Assembly: GCA_964648465.1 (NCBI GenBank)
Contig: CAZYMU010000001.1
Span: forward strand, 1-64,000
Reading direction: 5' to 3'
DNA from: Aminicenans sp964648465
GTDB taxonomy: Bacteria > Acidobacteriota > Aminicenantia > Aminicenantales > Aminicenantaceae
Length of the DNA: 64,000 nucleotides
Of the stretch, positions 45,371 to 53,660 are shown piece after piece; within the stretch, counting starts at the first letter, position 1; every line of letters begins with the position of its first letter. The position numbers and the translations under genes are program-made. The notes beneath the pieces were generated by a model that ran no database searches, was not told the DNA's origin, and saw only the letters and a program-made list of their open reading frames with translations.

Positions 45371-46252
45371 ATGAGAATGAGCTGGAAAGCAAAATGGGGA
45401 ATATTGACAGCAATTCTTTTAATTATCTTTTCTCAGAGTGTATTATTATTTTCCTTTGATAAGAAACTAAAGGTAATAGCAGAAAGTGCCAATATTTATC
45501 TTAGACCTGATATAAACAGCCCTGTTATTGAGACTTTGGAAAAAGGATCTATTCTTTCTCTGAGCAGTGCTAGAAAATTCCGTAAAATATTTGATTATGT
45601 TTATTATTCGTCAAAAAATACAGGCTGCACCAAATCAGGTTACATACTTGACTCATTTGTAAAAAGGTTGTTTCAGTCCACCAAGGTGATCACAATTCAT
45701 GCTGGGAGAAAGAATCCGGAAAAAGCAGTTAAACCAGCTGTAAATTTTAGAAATACTTATTGGGGGATGAGAGAAGAACAGGTTTTAGAATTAGAAGGTG
45801 AGCCTTACAAAAAAGAAGAATCAAGGGGATTGGATATAATTGGATACGAAAAAAGAGTAATGGATAATGATTGTTTTATTGGATACACATTTGCAAAAAA
45901 TAAATTAACAGCTGCAGAATACATATTTTTAGAACAACATGAAAATGAAAATAAACATATTAAAGATTATGAAAATATTAAGGATTTGTTAATAAAAAAA
46001 TACGGCGCGCCACAACAGAATAACGTATTGTGGCGGAACAATTTATATAAAGATAGTCCTTCTGAGTGGGGATATGCGGTGGCTTTAAGTCATCTGGAAT
46101 ATATCTCTCAGTGGGAAACTCCTGAAACGGAAATATTCCTTAATCTTTCAGGTGGAAATAGTGAAATATTACTAAAAATTGAATATGCGGGTATTAACCT
46201 GAAGGATTTAATGAAGAGAGAAAAAGAAAAAGCTCTCCTTGCCCTCTATTAA
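45371..46252 (+). CDS. Exported protein with bacterial SH3-like domain
   Basis: 293 residues. A signal peptide or anchor (WGILTAILLIIFSQSVLLFS) is followed by an SH3-type domain at about 33-95, with VIAESANIYLRPDINSPVIETLEKG as the usual first strands. The remainder (about 125-280) is of unknown fold and includes YWGMREEQVLELEGEP, resembling short repeats seen in SmpA/Bla-like stress proteins. A cell-wall or envelope-binding role is possible. Its TAA stop is the first part of the repeat at 46249. Confidence 0.7.
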   Translation: MRMSWKAKWGILTAILLIIFSQSVLLFSFDKKLKVIAESANIYLRPDINSPVIETLEKGSILSLSSARKFRKIFDYVYYSSKNTGCTKSGYILDSFVKRLFQSTKVITIHAGRKNPEKAVKPAVNFRNTYWGMREEQVLELEGEPYKKEESRGLDIIGYEKRVMDNDCFIGYTFAKNKLTAAEYIFLEQHENENKHIKDYENIKDLLIKKYGAPQQNNVLWRNNLYKDSPSEWGYAVALSHLEYISQWETPETEIFLNLSGGNSEILLKIEYAGINLKDLMKREKEKALLALY

Positions 46253-46513
46253 CCTGGGTTATTCATAAAAATTGCTGATAAATTATAACAATTAAAACCA
46301 GCTATATCCGTCCTCTAAAAATCCTCATAACCATCTTGTCTTATACATTCTCTATAATATAATTTAAATTTATTATCAGCGATTTTTACCCTTTGGGCGA
46401 GCCGATCTTACTGCATCTGCTTCATTAAAGCGCATTCGTGGTGAAGAACCACAACTTCATGCGCTGTGCCTTACATCTGCAGCAAGCTTGGCTCGTGAAT
46501 AATTCAGGTTAAT
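46249..46513. mobile_element. 265-bp element with inverted TTAACCTG-RRTTATTCA ends and internal hairpin
   Basis: The left end is TTAACCTGGGTTATTCAT and the right end, read on the minus strand, is ATTAACCTGAATTATTCAC, so the gap between two convergent genes is framed by inverted copies. Inside, CGAGCC (46398) pairs with GGCTCG (46490), GCGCAT (46430) with ATGCGC (46459) and GTGGT (46438) with ACCAC (46448) around a 5-nt loop. There is no ORF of note. It looks like a non-autonomous miniature element or a structured intergenic repeat; target duplications are not evident. Confidence 0.5.
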
Positions 46514-46517
46514 AAGT

Positions 46518-47918
46518 CTACTCTGTTTTATCCCAGCAATAAGTACACAGCTTGTTTTTAGGCAGACCGATTGCTGAAATAAGATCTTCCAGCTTTTGAT
46601 ATTTTAGTGATGTTAATCCGAGTCTCAACCTGATTTTCTCTATCATTGCATTGTATTTATCAGATCCAGCCCTTGAATATTCATCTAAGTTGGTGGGATC
46701 ATCTCCTTCCAGCTCTTTTATAGCCTTTCTTGCAGCAAGGTCCAATTCCGACCTAGATCTCGAAAAATTAAGAAATTTGCATCCATAAACAAGGGGAGGG
46801 CAGGCTGGACGCATATGGACTTCTAAAGCCCCTGAATCGTATAGCCTTTGTATTGTGCCTTTCAATTGAGTCCCCCTTACTATTGAGTCTTCACAAAAAA
46901 GTAATTTTTTACCTTCAATCAATTCTTTTATTGGAATAAGTTTCATTTTGGCTACAAGGTCTCTTACGGCCTGATTCTGGGGCATAAAACTTCTCGGCCA
47001 TGTAGGTGTATATTTAACAAAAGGTCTTTTAAAAGGAATTCCTGTCTCACTTGCATATCCTAAGCCATGAGCTATTCCTGAATCAGGTATTCCAGCTACA
47101 AGGTCTATTTTGATTTTATCATTTCTGGCAAGTTTGGCGCCGCACTTGTTTCTTACAGTTTCCACATTTATGCCTTCATAACTTGAAGCAGGGTATCCAT
47201 AATAAACCCAGAGGAAACTGCATATATGCAATTTATCCCCGGGCGGGCTTTTTTGCTCGATCCCTTCTTCGCTTATTAAGACGATTTCACCCGGGCCAAG
47301 ATATTTTTTTATTTCAAGGTTAAGGTTGGGAAAGGCGCATGTCTCCGATGTTGCTGCATAAGTTCCCTGTTTTTCTCCTATGACGAGAGGAGTTCTTCCA
47401 AATCTATCTCGTGCTACATAAACCCCTTCTTTGGTTAATAATAGTAAAGAACAGGATCCCTGAATTGCCTCTTGAGCATTCTGGATGCCGTCTTTAAAAG
47501 ACATCTCCTGGTTTATCAATGCAGCAACAAGCTCTGTCGGATTGATCCCACCACCGCTCATTTCCGAAAAATGAATTGAGCTTTTACTGAATGCTTTTTT
47601 TGTAATTTCATCTACATTGTTTATTACACCCACTGTTACAATTGCATAGTTTCCAAGGTGAGAACGTATAATGAGAGGCTGGTCTTCATAATCGCTTATT
47701 ACTCCTATACCTTTATTTCCTTGTATCTTTGTGATGTCATCTTCGAATTTAGATCTGAATTGGGCATTCTCAATATTATGAATGAATCTTGTGAATCCAT
47801 CCGTATTTTTTACTGCAAGGCCACCGCGACTTGTTCCTAAATGAGAGTGATAGTCAATTCCATAAAATAGGTCGTTTACACAATCATGTTTTGAAACCAA
47901 TCCAAACATACCGCCCAT
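46518..47918 (-). CDS. PurF-like amidophosphoribosyltransferase homologue lacking the catalytic Cys
   Basis: 466 residues: Ntn glutaminase domain, then a phosphoribosyltransferase domain. The start reads MGGMFG where true PurF has Cys at position 2 (MCGxFG), so glutamine hydrolysis should be lost. The PRPP loop CEDSIVRGTQL (342-352) is intact apart from Glu for the first Asp. Cys233, Cys380 and the C-terminal CTYC (458-461) match the iron-sulfur ligands of the Bacillus-type enzyme. It may use ammonia or do something else. AAGGAGG precedes the ATG. No other purine gene is beside it. Confidence 0.8.
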   Translation of the reverse strand: MGGMFGLVSKHDCVNDLFYGIDYHSHLGTSRGGLAVKNTDGFTRFIHNIENAQFRSKFEDDITKIQGNKGIGVISDYEDQPLIIRSHLGNYAIVTVGVINNVDEITKKAFSKSSIHFSEMSGGGINPTELVAALINQEMSFKDGIQNAQEAIQGSCSLLLLTKEGVYVARDRFGRTPLVIGEKQGTYAATSETCAFPNLNLEIKKYLGPGEIVLISEEGIEQKSPPGDKLHICSFLWVYYGYPASSYEGINVETVRNKCGAKLARNDKIKIDLVAGIPDSGIAHGLGYASETGIPFKRPFVKYTPTWPRSFMPQNQAVRDLVAKMKLIPIKELIEGKKLLFCEDSIVRGTQLKGTIQRLYDSGALEVHMRPACPPLVYGCKFLNFSRSRSELDLAARKAIKELEGDDPTNLDEYSRAGSDKYNAMIEKIRLRLGLTSLKYQKLEDLISAIGLPKNKLCTYCWDKTE

Positions 47919-48147
47919 TATGGCCTCCTTGGTATATTGATAATTCTACTGGACTGGATTATTCACAATCAGATCCAGCCTACCCCGACCCGATCTACAA
48001 AAAGGTTACCGCGGATACAATGCCAAGTACTTAAGGAACTAATATTACTCAAAAAAGATTTCTGTTCAAGAGAAAAACAAATATATATATAAAAAAATAG
48101 AACTTCTCAATTAGAATATCGTATAATTAAGAATAATGGAGGAGGAT

Positions 48148-48948
48148 ATGAAGAAATTATTGTTTTTTGTTTTTAGTATACTTCTGATTTTCCTTTTTAT
48201 AAGTTCCTGTATTATAGCAGTTGTTGACTTTCCTAATGAAGCAACTTTTCCCGAAGTGCAGGAATTTGAGAAAAATGTGCCTTTAGATGAAGGGGGGACT
48301 CTCTCTCTTGAAAATATAGATGGAGATATTGAAATTCAGGGTTGGGATAGAAATGAGTTACAAGTGTTTGCAGAGAAAATTATGCCTAACCTGTATGATA
48401 GCAAGATTCGAATGTTTCATTGGAATTATTCCGTTCCTAAAATTGATTTTAATAAATTTGAAGATTTTGTAAAAATCAAGACCAAGGCTGCTTCAGGAGA
48501 AGATAAGGCAAAAACAGTCCATTATGAGGTAAGAGTTCCTCATTCCATAAATTTAAAAGATATCACTTCAGTTAAAGGAGATATATTTATTTCGGATTTG
48601 TATGGGGAAGCTTACATCGAATTGGAAGATGGCGATATAAGAGTTGATAATTTTTCAGGTTCTTTAACGGCTTATGTTGATAATGGTTCAATCAAGGTAA
48701 GTTTGTATGACCTTAGAAATGAAGATGAACTAACAATTTCCACAAAACAGGGAGATATTGTTGTATATCTTCAGCCAGAAGTAAATTGCCGGATAGAAGC
48801 TTCAAGTCTGGAGGGAGATATATTTTGTGAATTTGATGTTGAGAATCCTATGCTGACAGATAAGATTTCTACTGTGATTGGAAAAGACGGAGCTTCTATT
48901 TCACTTACAACTTTAAATGGTAATATTGAAATTAAAAAGATAAAATAA
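48148..48948 (+). CDS. DUF4097-type lipoprotein with beta-helix-like repeats
   Basis: 266 residues. The signal ends IFLFISSC, a lipobox. The rest has repeated strands of the type SLENIDGDIEIQGWD, DGDIRVDNFSGSLTAYVDNGSIKV and SLEGDIFCEF, characteristic of DUF4097 envelope proteins, whose function is not established. I set the start at 48148, directly after GGAGGAGG; the ATG at 48136 overlaps that site. Another exported protein gene follows. Confidence 0.75.
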   Translation: MKKLLFFVFSILLIFLFISSCIIAVVDFPNEATFPEVQEFEKNVPLDEGGTLSLENIDGDIEIQGWDRNELQVFAEKIMPNLYDSKIRMFHWNYSVPKIDFNKFEDFVKIKTKAASGEDKAKTVHYEVRVPHSINLKDITSVKGDIFISDLYGEAYIELEDGDIRVDNFSGSLTAYVDNGSIKVSLYDLRNEDELTISTKQGDIVVYLQPEVNCRIEASSLEGDIFCEFDVENPMLTDKISTVIGKDGASISLTTLNGNIEIKKIK

Positions 48949-49013
48949 TAGCACTTGACTCGTGATTAATATGGGTTAAATAATTATTATTTAAATTGCA
49001 AGTGGAGGGAAAT

Positions 49014-49808
49014 ATGGAGGAATCTAAAAAAGTAACTATGACAGCTCTTGTCATAATAGCAGTTGTGGTAGTTGCTATATGTATTTACTTTTTTCTTATA
49101 AGAGGTAGATCAAAAGAGATTACAGAAATTACTGAGAAAACAACTGCTGTGATTCCATCTGAAGAAGCTGTCAAAGAAGAGGAAAAAATGCCGGAGTATA
49201 TTGATGTTACTCTAGGAAAAAGTGATGATTTAATACGCAAATTAATCGGTGAGTTTTCTTCTAGTGTTGAACTTAAGGGCTGGCTGGCAACCGATGATAT
49301 TATTCTAAAATTTGTTGCGGCGGTAGATAATATAGCCAATGGACAGAGTCCGAGAGCTCACATCGATTTTTTCAATCCTGGAGGAAAATTTAAAGTTATT
49401 AAGAGAAATAATGAGTATTATATGGATCCGATTGGGTATAAAAGATATGCAATTGTAGCAGAAGTATTTTCATCTTTGGATTCAGAATCCTGTGTAAAAC
49501 TCTACAGGCAGTTAAAGCCAGTAATCCGGGAAGCATACAGTGATTTAGGATATCCTGATGCGGATTTTCAAGATACTCTTGTAATGGCTATACGCGAACT
49601 CCTTGAAGTGCCCGTGATAAGAAAAGATATTCTACTGGAGAAAAAAGTAATTTCGTTTGTTATTGCTGAACCCGAATTGGAAAAAATGAGTCAAGCACAG
49701 AAACACTTTTTCAGAATGGGGCCAGAGAATATCAGCAATATACAGGCAAAACTGCGTGAAATGGCCTCGGATTTGGGAATTCCGGAAAGCAAGTTGCCAC
49801 GTTCATAA
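49014..49808 (+). CDS. DUF3014 domain protein, membrane-anchored
   Basis: 264 residues with one N-terminal transmembrane helix (ALVIIAVVVVAICIYFFLI), a Glu-rich linker and a soluble domain from about 65. The domain contains GWLATDDIILKFVAAVDNIANGQSPRAH and VAEVFSSLDSESCVKLYRQLKP, which I associate with DUF3014; the role is unknown. GGAGGGAAAT fixes the ATG at 49014. An imperfect promoter (TTGACT and TAAATA) lies at about 48955-48983. Topology suggests the domain faces the periplasm. Confidence 0.72.
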   Translation: MEESKKVTMTALVIIAVVVVAICIYFFLIRGRSKEITEITEKTTAVIPSEEAVKEEEKMPEYIDVTLGKSDDLIRKLIGEFSSSVELKGWLATDDIILKFVAAVDNIANGQSPRAHIDFFNPGGKFKVIKRNNEYYMDPIGYKRYAIVAEVFSSLDSESCVKLYRQLKPVIREAYSDLGYPDADFQDTLVMAIRELLEVPVIRKDILLEKKVISFVIAEPELEKMSQAQKHFFRMGPENISNIQAKLREMASDLGIPESKLPRS

Positions 49809-49831
49809 AATAAACAGGCTTTAATAATCTC

Positions 49832-50839
49832 CTATCCCCATCTGAATGGGTCTTTAATCTTGAAATCCGGGATTAGATGTTCATTCCGTGCGAAGGGTTC
49901 AGGCTGGATAAGCATATTCTCGAAACCAAGTTCTTTAGCCTTAGATACTACATTTACATATTCTTCTCGAGTTAAGGTTCTCTGAATTTCAGGTGGGGCT
50001 TTGAAGCAGGGGTAGTACTGGCTCATAATGCTTAAACAGACGGAGAGTGAGAGGTTTCTGGAAATCCATTCTAGGAGAATTATGGAATCGCCGGTTTGTC
50101 CTGGAAGAACAAGGTGCCTGATAATGAGTCCTTTCTGTGCCACTTTTTTGCTGTTGAGCACTAGGACTGGCTGCTGGCAATACATTTCTTTGATGGCTTG
50201 GCTGGCATACTGGAAGTAGTCAGAAGCTCCAGAATATTTTGCCGAAGCATGGGAAGAAAAATATTTAAAATCAGGAAGATAAATATCCACAATCCCTTCA
50301 AGATTTCTCAAAACTTCTACTTTTTCATAAGCATTGGAATTGTATACGAGAGGAAGACTTAGTCCTTTCGAATAGGCTATTTTCAGTGCTTTCAGGATAG
50401 GAAGAATCATGTGGGAAGGAGAAACAAGGTTAATGTTTAAAGCCCCTTGTTCCTGGAGGAGAAGCATCTTTTCTGCCAGTTTTTCAGAACTGACGGTGTT
50501 TCCCTCTTTATACCAGCTTAATTGAAAGTTTTGACAAAATACGCATTTTAAATTGCAGCCTGTGAAAAAGATTGTTCCTGAGCCATGATGAATTGTTGGA
50601 TCTTTGAATCTGTTTTTTATGTAATTGTAATGTCCGCTTAACAATGGTTCTTCACCGAAATGGAGGGTAGCATGAGATATTGATGCACTTCTGCTGCTTT
50701 CACAGAAGCCTTCTTCTCCATTCTGCCTGTTTACCTCACATTCTCGTGGGCATAAGCAGCATTTTATCTCGTGATTGGCTAAGTTATGGAGAGCTTGCTC
50801 AATCTTTTCAATCTTTTTTCGAGATTTTATTTCCGCCAT
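49832..50839 (-). CDS. Radical SAM protein, PflA-related
   Basis: 335 residues. CCLCPRECEVNRQNGEEGFC near the N-terminus forms a Cys-rich zone, and CNLKCVFCQN (the CxxxCxxC motif) holds the 4Fe-4S cluster that cleaves SAM. The layout matches the PflA-like radical SAM family found in many anaerobes, often without a known substrate. There is no pyruvate-formate lyase or memo gene nearby. I start at ATG 50839; the frame continues to 50884 without a better site. It is divergent from the COG2426 gene. Confidence 0.83.
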   Translation of the reverse strand: MAEIKSRKKIEKIEQALHNLANHEIKCCLCPRECEVNRQNGEEGFCESSRSASISHATLHFGEEPLLSGHYNYIKNRFKDPTIHHGSGTIFFTGCNLKCVFCQNFQLSWYKEGNTVSSEKLAEKMLLLQEQGALNINLVSPSHMILPILKALKIAYSKGLSLPLVYNSNAYEKVEVLRNLEGIVDIYLPDFKYFSSHASAKYSGASDYFQYASQAIKEMYCQQPVLVLNSKKVAQKGLIIRHLVLPGQTGDSIILLEWISRNLSLSVCLSIMSQYYPCFKAPPEIQRTLTREEYVNVVSKAKELGFENMLIQPEPFARNEHLIPDFKIKDPFRWG

Positions 50840-50950
50840 ATTAGTATCGTCTATATTTTTACAGATTGCTATGATAAATGGCAAATGTTAAGAAGAGCAA
50901 TTATTCACCTTCTCATTGACAATCGTTTTTTATTTAATATAGTAGGTTTT

Positions 50951-51430
50951 ATGCTGAATGATTTTGTCGAGTTTTTAAAGCATCTCCATCTTAATAAAGA
51001 AGCTATAACTCTTATAGTTAGCATGATGCCTGTATTCGAATTGAGAGGGGGTATCCCGTTGGCTGTATTGCATTTTAAAATGCCGATATTAGAAGCTTAT
51101 TTTATTTCATGGTTTGGGAATTTAATACCGGTTTTGCCTATTATATATTTCCTGGAGCCTATTAGAAAAGCATTATCTCATATAGAAATAATAAATAAGT
51201 TTTTTACCTGGTTATATGCACGGACCTATAAAAAAAGCAAAAAAGTAATGAGATATGGTGCTTTTGGCCTCACTTTATTTGTTGCAATACCTCTTCCGGT
51301 TACAGGGGCCTGGACTGGGTCTCTTGCTGCAATTATATTTGATATTAAGCCACGATATGCTTTTCCTGCGATAATATTAGGGGTGACTATTGCAGGAATT
51401 GTTGTAAGTTCCTTTATTTCTCTATTTTAA
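50951..51430 (+). CDS. COG2426-type small membrane protein
   Basis: 159 residues, with four to five hydrophobic segments. VSMMPVFELRGGIPLAVLHF and the late GTSL-like TGAWTGSLAAIIF are marks of COG2426, a small family sometimes called a putative small multidrug export protein without firm evidence. The frame reaches back to 50786 but the usual family N-terminus fits ATG 50951, preceded by AGTAGG. Its end overlaps the surE stop on the other strand by nine bases. Confidence 0.75.
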   Translation: MLNDFVEFLKHLHLNKEAITLIVSMMPVFELRGGIPLAVLHFKMPILEAYFISWFGNLIPVLPIIYFLEPIRKALSHIEIINKFFTWLYARTYKKSKKVMRYGAFGLTLFVAIPLPVTGAWTGSLAAIIFDIKPRYAFPAIILGVTIAGIVVSSFISLF

Positions 51431-52207
51431 TCCAAGGTTTATCCTGGAAAAAATATTTTGAAATGAACTGAGTTCGATTGTTTTATAGTCAGTCAAATCC
51501 CTATGGAGAGGGGTTACAGTGATATACCCATCTTTGATTATCATGACATCACTCATGGAGTCTCCAATGGCTTTTGGATTACCAGTTCCCAACCAGTAGT
51601 AGATTCTGTCCCTGGGATCTTTTTTAATGATAATTTCAGGGTTGTATCTTTTTTCACCGAGCTTTGCCAATTTTATGCCTTTTACAGGAGGTCGTGGGAT
51701 ATTGATGTTAAGAGTAATGCCATTTGGCAGGTTATTTTCAATGATTGTTTCTGCCAGCATGTGTGCAGTTTTGGCAGCAAAATCGAAAGAACACTTACCT
51801 AGTTTATCAGGCAAAAGAGAAATTGCCATGGAAGGAACCTGTAGGAAAGTTCCCTGGATGGCTCCGGCAACAGTTCCTGAATAAGAAATATCTTGCTGGC
51901 CAAGATTAGGGCCCGGATTAATTCCGGAAATGAGTAAGTCGGGTTTTCTTGGAAGAATTTTTTGGATAGCAAGGTAGACGCAGTCTGCAGGAGTTCCGTC
52001 TGCAGCGTAAACATTTTTTTTAATTGTTTTTACACGTAAAGGTTGATGAAGAGTAAGGGCAAGGGATGTTGCACTTCTTTCCCTGTCTGGCGCAACAATA
52101 TAGATTTCTCCTAAGTCTTTTAGACCATGGTAAAGAGCTTCTATACCATCAGCATAAAAGCCGTCATCATTTGTTAAAAGAATAAGCGGATTTTTTTGTT
52201 TTATGAT
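51422..52207 (-). CDS. surE: 5'-nucleotidase SurE, non-canonical start codon
   Basis: About 261 residues in one open frame. LILLTNDDGFYADGIEAL is the metal-binding N-terminus, SATSLALTLH follows, SGINPGPNLGQQDISYSGTVAGA is the active-site segment, and the C-terminal strand region is complete. It dephosphorylates nucleotides in stationary-phase or repair metabolism. The frame has no ATG, GTG or TTG between its upstream TGA (52208-52210) and the NDDG motif; GAGGTGA stands next to ATC (52207) and ATA (52204). Alternatively, a seven-A run could mask a frameshift from ATG 52220 or GTG 52211. The order merR, tRNA-Pro, surE is typical of several bacterial groups. Confidence 0.85.
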   Translation of the reverse strand: MIKQKNPLILLTNDDGFYADGIEALYHGLKDLGEIYIVAPDRERSATSLALTLHQPLRVKTIKKNVYAADGTPADCVYLAIQKILPRKPDLLISGINPGPNLGQQDISYSGTVAGAIQGTFLQVPSMAISLLPDKLGKCSFDFAAKTAHMLAETIIENNLPNGITLNINIPRPPVKGIKLAKLGEKRYNPEIIIKKDPRDRIYYWLGTGNPKAIGDSMSDVMIIKDGYITVTPLHRDLTDYKTIELSSFQNIFSRINLGLK

Positions 52208-52310
52208 TCACCTCAAACATTTTATTTTGAAATATGCATTTTAACATTTGGTAAATATTAATGGAACAACAACATTATTGAATAAAGAGGACAATCATAG
52301 AAGGGGAAAA

Positions 52311-52387
52311 TGGTCGGGACGAGCGGATTTGAACCGCTGACCCCACGCACCCCAAGCGTGTGCGCTACCAGGCTGCGCCACGTCCCG
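52311..52387 (-). tRNA. tRNA-Pro(GGG)
   Basis: The acceptor stem CGGGACG pairs with CGTCCCG; the D arm has GCGC and GCGC; the anticodon stem CACGC/GCGTG encloses TTGGGGT, giving anticodon GGG; and the T arm is AGCGG-TTCAAAT-CCGCT. The discriminator A and a genome-encoded CCA follow (52314 down to 52311). It lies between merR and surE, all on the minus strand. Confidence 0.95.
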
Positions 52388-52583
52388 ACCAGAAGAAAAA
52401 TCATTATAGCAATTTATTTAAAATAATAAAATACAAGCCAGGATACCAGAAAAAAAATTCCAGAGTTCAAATATATAGTCAGAATACAGTGCGATTCTCG
52501 ATTTTTAAATTTAAAGAGATAGGCTATTTTTGATAAAGACAAATCATAAAATCGTGTTGTATTTGAGTTTTGGAATATGGTTG

Positions 52584-52964
52584 TTACTTGTTCAGAGAAG
52601 TGGAGATTTCTTGAAGTTGTTCACGAACATTTGAAAGAACTTTTTTTAAGCGGTCCGGATGAACTTGCTTAGAGCTCTTTATCCCAAACTCGTGTTCGAT
52701 TTTTCTTTTTGCTCCTGCTAGAGTAAGACCTTTATTATCGAGAAGTTCTTTTAATCTGAGAATAATTGACAGGTCTTTTTTCCTGAAGATTTTTTTCCCT
52801 GAAGCGGTCTGCCCGGCATTAAGAAAATAGAATTCTTTTTCCCAATCTTCAATTGTTTTTTGGTCAACTTTCGTGATGCGGCTTATTTCTTTTAACTTGT
52901 AGACAAGCTTGTCTGGGATTCCATCCTTTTTTTTATTTGGTTTTAAATTTCCTGGTTCCTTCAT
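52584..52964 (-). CDS. MerR-family transcriptional regulator
   Basis: 126 residues. The helix-turn-helix covers about 22-60 (YKLKEISRITKVDQKTIEDWEKEF), followed by the wing with KIFRKKDLSIILRLKELLDNKGLTLAGAKRKI, the usual MerR pattern. No metal-binding cysteines, so it is the small MerR type found upstream of tRNA-Pro and surE in various bacteria. The target is unknown. The C-terminal part is a coiled coil, presumably for dimerisation. Confidence 0.85.
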   Translation of the reverse strand: MKEPGNLKPNKKKDGIPDKLVYKLKEISRITKVDQKTIEDWEKEFYFLNAGQTASGKKIFRKKDLSIILRLKELLDNKGLTLAGAKRKIEHEFGIKSSKQVHPDRLKKVLSNVREQLQEISTSLNK

Positions 52965-53080
52965 TAAACCGCTTTACCTGTAAAGTATTATGTTTTAAAA
53001 GTGTTAATTAGCTTTAAGATATCAATCGTAAAAATAACATGGAATACAGAATTCGTCAAGCTGCAATTCTTTTGGTAATT

Positions 53081-53660
53081 TTTATGAATAATCCAGGTTA
53101 ATTAACATATCAATATTGATCAAGAAAGCATAAAGTATATGAATTTGAGGGGATGGGGAAAGCGACATTAAAAGATTTAGCCTTTCTGAGTCGATCTTCG
53201 AGGGAATCCGAGGAAGTCGGGCCTGATGGATGTGTGAGCACTGTATAATCAAAGGGGCGGTGTTAATGATAGCTCGCGTATATTGTGGTGGTGCTTAAGA
53301 TAGACATGCGGAGTTCCAGCAGAGCCGAGAAGATCGGGGAGGAAATGGCGTTAAAAATCTTAGTGGAGCGCAAACATGCACTCAAATTCAGGATAGATTT
53401 AATTATATTAGGATGTTAATATTTATTTGATCTTTTAAAGCACCCATAGGTGATAATGTAATCAGAAAGGAGGAGATGAATTGGATACAGGTAAATTGAA
53501 AAGATTAACATTAATGGTAGCAATAGGGATTTTATATATTTCTTTTTAATTTTTTATAAAGAACTGGATTAAAATAGTTCTAAGATTTTCATTGAGAACG
53601 AGCTGAATTGATTTAAATGTTTCAAGTTATAGAAAGTTTTTATGAATAATTCAGGTAAAC
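53081..53660. repeat. Segment bounded by direct copies of the ATGAATAATYCAGGT repeat
   Basis: TTTTTATGAATAATCCAGGT at about 53080 and TTTTTATGAATAATTCAGGT at about 53637 are direct repeats 557 bp apart. Between them, 53155-53400 is more GC-rich than the surroundings and has no long frame; only short open stretches (such as 53285-53419, about 44 codons with GTG start) and the 22-codon ORF at 53481 exist. It fills most of the 677-bp gap between merR and rarA. It could be a decayed insertion, a structured RNA or a degraded gene; I cannot name it. Confidence 0.5.
53481..53549 (+). CDS. Possible 22-residue peptide with TTG start
   Basis: AAAGGAGGAGATGAA precedes TTG, giving a strong ribosome-binding site, then the peptide runs MDTGKLKRLTL and a hydrophobic end MVAIGILYISF. 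It may be a leader peptide, a tiny membrane peptide or the surviving start of a lost gene. No comparable sequence is known to me. Confidence 0.3.
   Translation: MDTGKLKRLTLMVAIGILYISF

Noticed and set aside
52201..52220. ATG at 52220 as a normal surE start
   Set aside because: It is in a different frame from the SurE motifs and has no ribosome-binding site; it would need a frameshift in the A7 run.
53155..53260. GAGGAAGTCGGGCC resembling the conserved start of RNase P RNA
   Set aside because: Two bases are missing in the core and none of the other conserved RNase P segments follow. The match is too short to support a call.
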